Shown here: positions 1-7,031 of the stretch, piece by piece
How positions within the stretch are numbered: the first letter of the stretch is position 1
Layout: every line of letters begins with the position of its first letter
Assembly (NCBI GenBank): GCA_015056255.1
Contig: SVGP01000011.1
Location: forward strand, 23,679-87,678
Length of the DNA stretch: 64,000 nt
Direction of reading: 5' to 3'
Origin: Clostridiales bacterium
GTDB lineage: Bacteria; Bacillota; Clostridia; Christensenellales; Aristaeellaceae
Position numbers and translations under genes: made by a program
The notes under the pieces: model-generated
What the model was told of the DNA's origin: nothing
Database searches by the model: none
What the model saw: the letters and a program-made list of their open reading frames with translations, nothing else

Positions 1-18
1 AAAGGATTTTTCGTCCGA

Positions 19-1101
19 TTATTCGGTCTTGAAGCGATCATCCGCAGCAGCGCCGAGCGCCTCGAAGAAGTCGGCGACATACTTGGTGGTGTTGGCCTTG
101 GCATCTTCGAAGTCGTAGTCGATGACGTTGTTAGGATCGAGGCCGAAGGGCTCAACCGCGGCGGGCTGCTTGGCGGAGTTGATGACGAGGAACTGATAGC
201 TCTCTACGTCGTCAGCCAGCTCAACGCACTCGGGGGACAGAGCGAACTCGATCCAGAGCTTCGCAGCATTGGGATGCTCGCAGCCTTCGAAGATGGCGGT
301 GGCACCGATTTCAAAGCTGGTGCCTTCTTCGGGGATGATCAGTCCGATGTTGTCATAGCCCTTGAGGATCTGGGTGATGCCGTCATGCAGGAAGCCAACG
401 CCGATGACGCACTCGCCGATACCGACTTTCTTGGAGGGGCCGGAGCCGGACTTGGTGTACTGCTGGATGTTCTTGTCAAGCGCTACGAAGTACTCCATCG
501 CCTCATCGTGGCCGAGGAGCTGGACCATGGTGTTGATAATCAGCTTCGCAGTGCCGGCGGTGTTGGGGTTGGATACCCAGATGAGGTCCTTGTATTCGGG
601 CTTGAGAAGATCCTTCCAGCCTTTGGGCGCCTCAAGGCCGAGGCGGGCGAGCTCCTCGGTGTTTACCATGAAGCCGAGGATTCCCTTATAGATACCGTAC
701 CAGTAGCCGTCCGCGTCACGGTACATGGGGCCGGCGAGATCGTAAGCGTTAACCGCTTCATAAGCCATGAGCAGGCCTTCCTTGGCGCACTCGTTGTAGG
801 GGTCGGTCGTGCCGCCGAACCATACATCGGCAGAGGGATAACCAGCTTCTTCAGTGATCTTGGCCTGAACTTCGCCGGTGGAGAGGCGCTGATAGTAAGT
901 CTTAATGCCGTACAGTTCTTCGAAGCGTCTGGCAGCTGCGGCAACGTAGGGCTCTTCGCAGGAGCCATAGATGATCAGTTCACCCTCAGCCTGGGCTGCC
1001 TTGATGAGCTCGGGATCGATTACGGGCTTTTCGGCTTCAGCAAAGCTGACCGCGCCGAACGCCATAACCAGAACGATGAGAAGGGAAATCAGTTTCTTCA
1101 T
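19..1101 (-). CDS. ABC transporter substrate-binding protein, iron(III)-type
   Basis: Extracellular solute-binding protein that would deliver its ligand to an inner-membrane ABC importer. The 360-residue product starts with a classical signal peptide (MKKLISLL, hydrophobic core, cleavage near SFAEA). The mature part resembles the FbpA/AfuA type: a lobe containing IIYGSCEEPYV, then SADVWFGGTTDP, and the TAGTAKLIINTMVQLLG segment. Fe3+, putrescine-like or phosphonate-like ligands are all seen in this fold, so the substrate is not settled. The start has AAGGAG upstream, and a near-consensus promoter lies at 1173-1201. It is the first gene of a minus-strand unit. Permease and ATPase genes would lie beyond the left edge of the window. 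Confidence 0.85.
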   Translation of the reverse strand: MKKLISLLIVLVMAFGAVSFAEAEKPVIDPELIKAAQAEGELIIYGSCEEPYVAAAARRFEELYGIKTYYQRLSTGEVQAKITEEAGYPSADVWFGGTTDPYNECAKEGLLMAYEAVNAYDLAGPMYRDADGYWYGIYKGILGFMVNTEELARLGLEAPKGWKDLLKPEYKDLIWVSNPNTAGTAKLIINTMVQLLGHDEAMEYFVALDKNIQQYTKSGSGPSKKVGIGECVIGVGFLHDGITQILKGYDNIGLIIPEEGTSFEIGATAIFEGCEHPNAAKLWIEFALSPECVELADDVESYQFLVINSAKQPAAVEPFGLDPNNVIDYDFEDAKANTTKYVADFFEALGAAADDRFKTE

Positions 1102-1172
1102 GGTTCTCGTCTCCTTTTTGTTTTTTCCGCGCTATCAAACATGCGCGCTTTGGCATAATGCCGGATGAACTA

Positions 1173-1201
1173 ATTATATTCTGGTTCCGTTATTAAGTCA
1201 A
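1173..1201 (-). promoter_or_regulatory. Sigma-A-type promoter of the binding-protein gene
   Basis: Minus strand carries TTGACT (1196-1201), a 17-nt spacer and a perfect TATAAT (1173-1178), about 70 nt upstream of the start at 1101. Near-consensus match; not tested experimentally. Confidence 0.8.
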
Positions 1202-1261
1202 CCAATATACGAATATTTAGAAAATTTTCGGTATAGTTCGACACACATTTGTCTTAATTCG

Positions 1262-1308
1262 TAAAAAAGCATCCGTTCAACGGGCCAAATACACCGATGA
1301 ACGGATGT
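1262..1308 (-). terminator. Rho-independent terminator of the yitT-like gene
   Basis: Inverted repeat CATCCGTTCA (1270-1279) / TGAACGGATG (1298-1307), followed on the minus strand by a run of six T (1263-1268). It lies directly after the stop codon at 1315. Confidence 0.8.
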
Positions 1309-1314
1309 TTCTGT

Positions 1315-2157
1315 TTAATGCTTTTTCGGCTGATAGCGGATGTCGTTTACGGAATACACAGTCATAAACGCCTTCGGATCGGTTTTGTGCATAAATTCCA
1401 TCAGCATCCTGTATTCCTGCTTATCGACGATGGCGATAATCTCCATGCGCTTTTCCCCGGTATATGCGCCGATGCTCTCATACAGGGTCGCGCCGCTATG
1501 GATTTCGTGGAGAATGTAGGAAATGATCTCCTCGTGCTTGTCCGACACGATGCAGACTCGTCTTTTGAGATTCAAGCCAAAGATAAAGTGATCCACGATC
1601 ATTCCGCCAAAGAACGTTCCGATAACGGACAAAACAACCGTCGCCTTGTCAAAGCACAGCGCGGACGACAATGCCACAAGCATGCCGGACAGGCTCATGG
1701 CGCGGCCAAGTTCTATATGAAGATACTTGTTCATGAGCTTGGCAACAATATCAAGGCCGCCCGAGGAGGCGTTTACCGAAAACAGAAGCGCAAGTCCGCT
1801 TCCGACCACAAGGATATAGCACAAAACATCCAGTATCGGCTCGTTTGTGATGGATGAAAAATCTGGGAACGCGATTTCAAACACGCGCATAATCAGCGGC
1901 ATCAGTATCGATGCATACACCGTCTTCGCTCCGAACTCGCGCCCGATCAGAACAAAACCGATGATCAAAAGAAATACGTTCAGCGCAAGCGTTATTGCAG
2001 AAACCGGGAGGTTGATAAAGTTTGCAATCACCATGGCAAGCGCCGACGCGCTTCCGACTGTCACATGGCTGGGCATCATGAAAAAGTACACAGCCGCCGC
2101 GATAATCGCCGTTCCGACCGTAATGATTCCGTATTCCTTTAAAAATCTTTTGTTCAT
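1315..2157 (-). CDS. YitT family membrane protein (DUF2179 C-terminal domain)
   Basis: Polytopic membrane protein of 280 residues, the usual length for the YitT family. The N-terminal about 190 residues hold five to six hydrophobic segments (for example the stretch starting ITVGTAIIAAAVYFF). The family's GGLDIVAKLMNK motif is followed by a soluble C-terminal DUF2179 domain (about 200-280, KRRVCIVSDKHEEIISYIL, then RGATLYE-like HSGATLYESIGAYTG). The cellular role of this family is poorly defined; it is often annotated as a transporter-like protein. Monocistronic: its own TTGATT-17-TATAAT promoter at 2191-2219 and a terminator at 1262-1308. RBS AAGGAG. Confidence 0.9.
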   Translation of the reverse strand: MNKRFLKEYGIITVGTAIIAAAVYFFMMPSHVTVGSASALAMVIANFINLPVSAITLALNVFLLIIGFVLIGREFGAKTVYASILMPLIMRVFEIAFPDFSSITNEPILDVLCYILVVGSGLALLFSVNASSGGLDIVAKLMNKYLHIELGRAMSLSGMLVALSSALCFDKATVVLSVIGTFFGGMIVDHFIFGLNLKRRVCIVSDKHEEIISYILHEIHSGATLYESIGAYTGEKRMEIIAIVDKQEYRMLMEFMHKTDPKAFMTVYSVNDIRYQPKKH

Positions 2158-2190
2158 ATATTCTCCTTAGAAGGTTTTGATTGCATACGC

Positions 2191-2219
2191 ATTATACCGA
2201 ATCCCAGCGCAAAAATCAA
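2191..2219 (-). promoter_or_regulatory. Promoter of the yitT-like gene
   Basis: Minus strand TTGATT (2214-2219), 17-nt spacer, TATAAT (2191-2196), about 35 nt before the start at 2157. It sits only a few bases from the end of the upstream esterase gene. Confidence 0.7.
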
Positions 2220-2223
2220 CCAA

Positions 2224-2976
2224 TTACAGATTCAAGCACGCCATAAAAACGGGAATCTGCTTCTCCCACGACGCCTCCGAATGCGTGCCGCCGGGAATAA
2301 TGCGAAGCGTTACGTTTACATCCCTTTCCATCAGAAATTCCGTCACACGCGTTAGGGCTTCCCGGCTCTCCCGGTGATTTTTCATTTCCTTGCTGCCATA
2401 GTCAATGTAGATTACCGAGTCCTTTTTAATGTTTCCATCTTTCAATACAGAAAGAATTTTATCAGGAGCAATCCACAGGCTCGCCGAAAGGCACGCCGCC
2501 TTTTTGAATACATCGTTATAAACGCACGCGGCGTACATCGCCATAAGTCCGCCCATGGAGGTTCCGCAAATGGACGTATGCTCCCTTTCAGGAAGCGTTC
2601 TGAATTCGCGGTCAATGATAGGCTTGAGCGTTTTTACAAGCCAGTTCATGTAAATGCCGCCCTTCCCCTCGATCGCTCCGACCGGCCCGTAGACAAAATC
2701 CACCGGCGAATATTCGCTTAAGCGCTCGTTGCCTTCTGTATTGCTTTGAACGGCGCATATGATCAGAGGCGTATTGGTCCTTTGCATATAGTCGCTCATG
2801 CCCATCGATTTTCCAAACGACGCATCCTTATCGAAAAACACATTCTGTCCGTCGAACATATATAAAACCGGATATCTTTTGCCGCTTGTTTCATAGTCCT
2901 CGGGAAGATAAATATAGAGCCCGCGCTTTTTGTCGCCGGTCAATTCGGGAATTGCAATTTCGCGCTTAATAACCAT
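2224..2976 (-). CDS. Alpha/beta-hydrolase fold esterase (esterase D / putative esterase family)
   Basis: Predicted cytosolic serine hydrolase of 250 residues from the family that includes carbohydrate esterases and siderophore esterases. The order is typical: LYIYLPEDYETSGKRYPVLYMFDGQN near the N-terminus (oxyanion side), the nucleophile elbow GTSMGG around residue 140, an Asp in VIYIDYGSKE, and the catalytic His in GGTHSEASWEKQ. I place the start at 2976 rather than 3036 because AGAAGGTG sits 6-7 nt upstream of this ATG and the extra N-terminal 20 residues are not family-like. No signal peptide. Its neighbours do not define the substrate. Confidence 0.85.
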   Translation of the reverse strand: MVIKREIAIPELTGDKKRGLYIYLPEDYETSGKRYPVLYMFDGQNVFFDKDASFGKSMGMSDYMQRTNTPLIICAVQSNTEGNERLSEYSPVDFVYGPVGAIEGKGGIYMNWLVKTLKPIIDREFRTLPEREHTSICGTSMGGLMAMYAACVYNDVFKKAACLSASLWIAPDKILSVLKDGNIKKDSVIYIDYGSKEMKNHRESREALTRVTEFLMERDVNVTLRIIPGGTHSEASWEKQIPVFMACLNL

Positions 2977-3037
2977 ACTGTTCACCTTCTGATATCTATG
3001 ATGTCTGATTATAAGCCGATTGCGGTTTTCTGTCAAA

Positions 3038-3287
3038 CCAAAGGAGCTGTTGCAGAAGGAAATTTCTGTAACGGCACCTTTTGATGACTCAGCGTATGAA
3101 ACGTTTTTCTTTTTTCGCTTATTCTGACTTTTACGAAAATACCGGCAGGGCGGGGGCTTTCTCCCGCCAAAAAAACCCGTGTTTTAGACGTAAAACGGCG
3201 GGAGCAAGCCCCCGCCCTACGTTTGATTGAAGTGAAAATGTTTCTCGTTTCTGTCTGCCAATATGATTTCCGCAACAGTTCCTTTTG
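3038..3287. repeat. MITE-like intergenic element with outer and inner inverted repeats
   Basis: The whole gap between the esterase and flavodoxin genes is a nested palindrome. Outer arms: CCAAAGGAGCTGTTGCAGAA... (3038-3063) against ATTTCCGCAACAGTTCCTTT (from 3266). Inner arms of about 22 bp: AGGGCGGGGGCTTTCTCCCG (from 3147) against GGCGGGAGCAAGCCCCCGCC (from 3197). It encodes nothing convincing. The inner hairpin recurs at 16371-16464, which suggests a dispersed non-autonomous repeat. A mobile origin is inferred, not shown. Confidence 0.65.
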
Positions 3288-3288
3288 T

Positions 3289-3969
3289 TTACAAAACCGA
3301 ATTGACCTGACCTAAATAAACTTCCTTGGGCAGCATCGGCGCTTCAAGCAGCCGGACAGTTTCTTGTGAAAGCGTACAGGTTTTTGCAAATTCTTCTCCC
3401 GCAAGACGGAATTTTTCAAGCAGCGGGTCTGCAACAACCACCGCCTGAGGCACATTCAAAAGCGGCGTTTCCGGCACAAATACCATTAATGGGTCGCCAA
3501 AATTGTTTTTCATCTGAAGTCTCAGCCCCTCAAAATTCCCCTCCCAATTTGGAAACCCGCTGCCGGAGAAAACGATGTGTTTCTTTTTCGACAAATCAAA
3601 CAGCGTCTCATGGGAAACACGCCCGTTTTCCTCGCGCATATTAAGCCTGCAAAGCGGAATGAGCCTGTCGACCACGGCTTTCAAGTGCGACGGCATCGAG
3701 TAGCAGTATAATGGAAACGACCAGATGATCACATCCGATTTGAGAATTTCACATAGTATCTCATTCTGATCATCCTTCTGAACGCACTTCCCATCGCCGT
3801 TTTTCCAGCACATAAAGCATCCGACGCAGGGCTTTATATTCTTCTTTATCACATCTATAATGATAACGTCGCACTCCGTTTGCGCTTGTAAGCCGCTTAA
3901 AAAGCTTCTCGTCATGCGCATGGTATCACTTTTGGCTTTGGGACTTCCATTCAAAACAAGTATCTTCAT
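3289..3969 (-). CDS. Flavodoxin-fold NAD(P)H-dependent oxidoreductase (iron-sulfur flavoprotein-like)
   Basis: FMN-binding reductase of 226 residues. It opens with MKILVLNGSPKAKSDTMRM, the phosphate-binding loop of NADPH-dependent FMN reductases, followed near residue 48 by CVGCFMCWKNGDGKC. This cysteine pattern (C-x2-C-x2-C-x7-C) resembles the compact cluster motif of archaeal iron-sulfur flavoprotein Isf, but similar cysteines occur in YwqN-type proteins without a cluster. WSFPLYCYSMPSHLK is the family's second flavin-site segment. The start overlaps the stop of the upstream HTH regulator by 4 nt (ATGA), so the two are translationally coupled. A redox role under that regulator is likely; the electron acceptor is unknown. 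Confidence 0.8.
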   Translation of the reverse strand: MKILVLNGSPKAKSDTMRMTRSFLSGLQAQTECDVIIIDVIKKNIKPCVGCFMCWKNGDGKCVQKDDQNEILCEILKSDVIIWSFPLYCYSMPSHLKAVVDRLIPLCRLNMREENGRVSHETLFDLSKKKHIVFSGSGFPNWEGNFEGLRLQMKNNFGDPLMVFVPETPLLNVPQAVVVADPLLEKFRLAGEEFAKTCTLSQETVRLLEAPMLPKEVYLGQVNSVL

Positions 3970-4565
3970 TTTCTGATTCCTTTCACATTCACCCGGAACA
4001 TTCCGTGCCGATTACAGTAAGCGTAAATCCACTTAACTCGCTCCGGCCGAAACCTCGCCATGGCCTCTCCTTCGGGATAGAGCTTTATAAACTGACAACC
4101 ATTATCCGAAACAGCGAGCAGACACGTGATATAATGATCTTTTTCCATCGGATGGGAAAGCGCAGCCAGAAGTTCCCCGTCGTCATAGGAAACCGAAATT
4201 GTATGCTCCTCATCTTCATCCTCCAGCGAAACGGGTGGCAGCGTGATTCCGCAACAGCTGACCACCGCATGACCAAGCGCCAAAATACCATTTCCGCAAA
4301 CGGGACAAACATAGCACACCGATCTTAATAAATTGGACGAGCGATTTCGATTCACTACGTTCTCGCCCGAAAAAAGTTCGATTACGGAAATCTCCAAAGC
4401 TTTTGCAATCGGCTCCAGCATTGAAATGTCAGGAAGCCCCTGCCCCGTCTCCCACTTGCTGACCGCCTTGCCGCTCACATGCAGCATTTTCGCCAGTTCT
4501 TCCTGCGTAAGATTCTTGTCCTCGCGCAGTTTTCTGATCATCGCGCCCGTTACATAGCTGTTCAC
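3966..4565 (-). CDS. XRE-type HTH regulator fused to a desulfoferrodoxin/superoxide-reductase-like domain
   Basis: DNA-binding regulator of about 199 residues. The N-terminal Cro/C1 helix-turn-helix covers roughly residues 10-65 (LTQEELAKMLHVSGKAVSKW). After a linker come two cysteine pairs, CPVCG and SCCG, resembling the desulforedoxin iron site. A superoxide-reductase-like segment follows, with HPMEKDH (His ligand pair) and CNRHG (Cys/His ligands). The catalytic EKH motif of true superoxide reductases is not intact (EEH here), so sensing rather than catalysis is likely. I prefer the GTG at 4565 because AAGGAA lies 9 nt upstream; the GTG at 4574 would abut the RBS. It is coupled to the flavodoxin-like gene. 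Confidence 0.8.
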   Translation of the reverse strand: MNSYVTGAMIRKLREDKNLTQEELAKMLHVSGKAVSKWETGQGLPDISMLEPIAKALEISVIELFSGENVVNRNRSSNLLRSVCYVCPVCGNGILALGHAVVSCCGITLPPVSLEDEDEEHTISVSYDDGELLAALSHPMEKDHYITCLLAVSDNGCQFIKLYPEGEAMARFRPERVKWIYAYCNRHGMFRVNVKGIRK

Positions 4566-4606
4566 TTTTCTCACTTCCTTAATTGAAGTATATCACAGCT
4601 AAATCA

Positions 4607-4642
4607 GAAAGAGCAACCCACGCATCGTGGAGCCGCTCTTTC
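4607..4642 (-). terminator. Possible terminator after the GH28-like gene
   Basis: Two-tier hairpin: GAAAGAGC (4607-4614) with GCTCTTTC (4635-4642), enclosing CCACG-CAT-CGTGG. The following T-rich tract on the minus strand is weak, so termination is uncertain. Confidence 0.45.
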
Positions 4643-4708
4643 GCTTATTGCCTTTAGGCTTTGAAGATCAGATCTGTCGGGAACGCCTTTGACATCGGCT
4701 CATCCATA

Positions 4709-6214
4709 TTACCGGAGCACAACGTCAAACGCAAATTCATTTGCCATAAGATTTGCTTCCTCTTTGTCCTTGATCGGAACGCCGTTTCTGGTGAGGTTTT
4801 CAATCAAAACATTCTGAACACAGTTTTCATTGTCCAAGCCTTCAAAGCAGATTTTAGGCATCGGCACGCATTCGTCCGAGAGAACCTGAATATTTCTAAA
4901 CACGATTCTTTCAATCTTCTGTCCGCTGTGACCGGGACCGAAGAGGCCCATGCTTAAGAAAAATGCGCCAAGCAGCATGGGCTGATCAAAGGTAACAGGC
5001 GCTTTTTCATAGGTCTGCTCGTCGCTCTGCTGGAATTTGAGCGGCATTTGATCTTTACTGTATTCCACGCGGATGTCGTCAAAGAGAATATCGTGGATGT
5101 AGGCGTCGTTGTGGTGCTGAATATCCAGATGCAGCCAACTTCCATGAATCACATCACAGTTTCTGAAAATGATGTTTCCGTATTCGTCCGCGTTGGTTTC
5201 CGCACCGATTTCAAGACCGCGCCCCCAGTCGCACCAGATCACGCAGTTTTCCGTGATGATGTTTTCATTGTTTTTGTGTCCCCAGCCGCAGATACCCTTG
5301 ACGACCACGCAGTCGTCAAAATTGCGGAGGAAGCTGTTTTTGAGAACGCAGTTGCAGCTGTTGAAATAATCCACGCCGTCGGAATTGTAACGCCACATGC
5401 CGATCATTTTAATGTCGTCAATGACGACGTTTTCGCACGCCGCCGGAACGATTGCAAAACTTGAAGAATCGCGAAGCGTGATGTGCTCGACCGTGCAGTT
5501 TTTGCAGTTGTAAAAACGAACGAGGCCGTTTAACACCTGATGCTCGTTAATATACGCCTTCAGGCGGTCGTTGTCCAAGAAAAAGTCGCGCGAGGATACA
5601 TTATCCCAGATGCCAAGCGCGGCAATCAAACCCGTATCGCTCGTTCGGATTTCCTTGCTGCCGTCCAAAATGCCCAGGCCTGTGATCTTTATGTTCTCTT
5701 TCCCGAAGGCGGCGAAGCCGCCGTACACCACCGCACCCGCGTCGATATACACAGTCTGGTTGCTTTGAAGCTCAATAATGCCGATTTCATGCTCGCCGGG
5801 ACCGAAATAAAGATCCGTGTCCTCTAAGGAAACCACCTCCGTCTCTGGAGCAATAAAAAGGTTCAGACACTCATGCTCGCCATTTACTTCAAGCACATAC
5901 TGACCCGGACCCGGGAGCATGAAGGAAAGCGCGTCTTCCGTTTGTTTAACCCTGATTTTCTTAGAAAGCGGACGCACGCATACTTCCTTGATTTCCTCAT
6001 GAAGCCGGACTTCAACCTTCACGCAATCATTGCTCTCGGCGCGCACAAAGCCCGCAATCTCCGTCTGATCCAGGCTTCTTTGGTGGCCCGGCCAGCCGCA
6101 GTTAAAAATCATGGCGGAAACGCGCGCAGCCGATACCGGCGCGCATTCACCGTTCAGCGTAACCGAAAAGCGTTCGCACATTTTTTCAGAAATCGGAACA
6201 GGTGCAATTTTCAT
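4709..6214 (-). CDS. Right-handed beta-helix glycosidase, GH28 (polygalacturonase-like)
   Basis: Predicted glycoside hydrolase of 501 residues acting on uronic-acid-containing or related polysaccharide fragments. An N-terminal beta-rich domain (about 1-120) precedes a parallel beta-helix with repeated short strands. GH28-like active-site elements are visible: GLGILDGS, NSDGVDYF (in place of NTDG), NFDDCVVVK (paired Asp) and a GHKN segment near GHG. No signal peptide, so it would act in the cytoplasm on imported oligomers. It is the last gene of an operon with a GH42 beta-galactosidase and an AAC(3)-fold acetyltransferase; the gap to the latter is 31 nt. RBS GGGAGG. Substrate is inferred only from family. 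Confidence 0.8.
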   Translation of the reverse strand: MKIAPVPISEKMCERFSVTLNGECAPVSAARVSAMIFNCGWPGHQRSLDQTEIAGFVRAESNDCVKVEVRLHEEIKEVCVRPLSKKIRVKQTEDALSFMLPGPGQYVLEVNGEHECLNLFIAPETEVVSLEDTDLYFGPGEHEIGIIELQSNQTVYIDAGAVVYGGFAAFGKENIKITGLGILDGSKEIRTSDTGLIAALGIWDNVSSRDFFLDNDRLKAYINEHQVLNGLVRFYNCKNCTVEHITLRDSSSFAIVPAACENVVIDDIKMIGMWRYNSDGVDYFNSCNCVLKNSFLRNFDDCVVVKGICGWGHKNNENIITENCVIWCDWGRGLEIGAETNADEYGNIIFRNCDVIHGSWLHLDIQHHNDAYIHDILFDDIRVEYSKDQMPLKFQQSDEQTYEKAPVTFDQPMLLGAFFLSMGLFGPGHSGQKIERIVFRNIQVLSDECVPMPKICFEGLDNENCVQNVLIENLTRNGVPIKDKEEANLMANEFAFDVVLR

Positions 6215-6245
6215 ATTCTGCCTCCCAGGTTAGTCGCAAGCCTTT

Positions 6246-7019
6246 TTATTTCTTCAAAGGCGTTGCATCGTCAAACAAATGCTCGTCGTTTTTAAGGTAT
6301 TCGCTTGTGATTTCATACATTTTCACGCAGTCGCCCAGAATGCATTTTGCGTCGCCGAATGCGCCGTAGCGGATAGCGCCGCCCCTTAAAAACGCCGGTT
6401 CCATCTTTCCGTAATACTGGCTGACCTCGGTCGCCGGAGGCTCACAGTGGTGGCGATACTGGTGTGTGTCGTGTTTTATGCCGTTTTCATCGATGCTGAA
6501 AAATGGCTGCGGATTCTTTGCAAGGCGGTTTGGGATATGGTTCCACTCCTCAACGCCATGGATGAATGTGTTTTTCGTAAGGTTGCAGCCCAAAAACAGG
6601 ATCTGCGCACGCCTTAAAAGCAGTTTTTCCCAGCAGCCGCCCTTTGCGCACGGGGAATGCGAGTTTTCTTCGCCCGCAATGTATTCTTCGGCGTCCTTTC
6701 CGAAGGCCGCAACCGAATGCGTCGGATGTAAAGACCTTTTCACGCCCGGGCGCATGCGAAAGATATTCGTCAGAAGCCCAACGCAGGACGGCTCCGTCTT
6801 TACGTTAAACACATTGTAGTTTTCATTCATCTGATCCCACGTGTGAGTGGGAAGCACAAGAAGGCCGTCCTTCATGTATTCCATTAGCGCGTCGATCACC
6901 GTGTCCGCGCCGCCCTCCACTTTTCCGATGGCCTTCATCGACGAATGCACAAGCAGCGTTCCTCTTGGATCAATGTTCATTTCGGAAAGCTGCCTAATAA
7001 GGATATCCTTTGTATACAT
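6246..7019 (-). CDS. AAC(3)-fold N-acetyltransferase
   Basis: Acetyl-CoA-dependent acetyltransferase of the aminoglycoside 3-N-acetyltransferase family, 257 residues, close to the usual 260-280. Family segments visible: LLVHSSMKAIGKVEGGADTV near residue 22, LLVLPTHTW near 55, and RSLHPTHSVAAFG near 95. The gene lies 12 nt after GH42 and 31 nt before a GH28-like gene. Its job is therefore more likely acetylation of an amino sugar or glycan fragment than drug resistance. Resistance cannot be excluded from sequence. RBS AAAGGTG with 5-nt spacing. Confidence 0.85.
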   Translation of the reverse strand: MYTKDILIRQLSEMNIDPRGTLLVHSSMKAIGKVEGGADTVIDALMEYMKDGLLVLPTHTWDQMNENYNVFNVKTEPSCVGLLTNIFRMRPGVKRSLHPTHSVAAFGKDAEEYIAGEENSHSPCAKGGCWEKLLLRRAQILFLGCNLTKNTFIHGVEEWNHIPNRLAKNPQPFFSIDENGIKHDTHQYRHHCEPPATEVSQYYGKMEPAFLRGGAIRYGAFGDAKCILGDCVKMYEITSEYLKNDEHLFDDATPLKK

Positions 7020-7031
7020 ATTTTCACCTTT

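Noticed and set aside
3033..3275. An 80-codon minus-strand frame
   Set aside because: It lies wholly inside the MITE-like element, its product is low-complexity and basic, and no RBS or homologous pattern is seen.
6246..7019. Aminoglycoside resistance gene
   Set aside because: The family match is real, but the operon context points to sugar metabolism and there is no resistance-associated mobile element.
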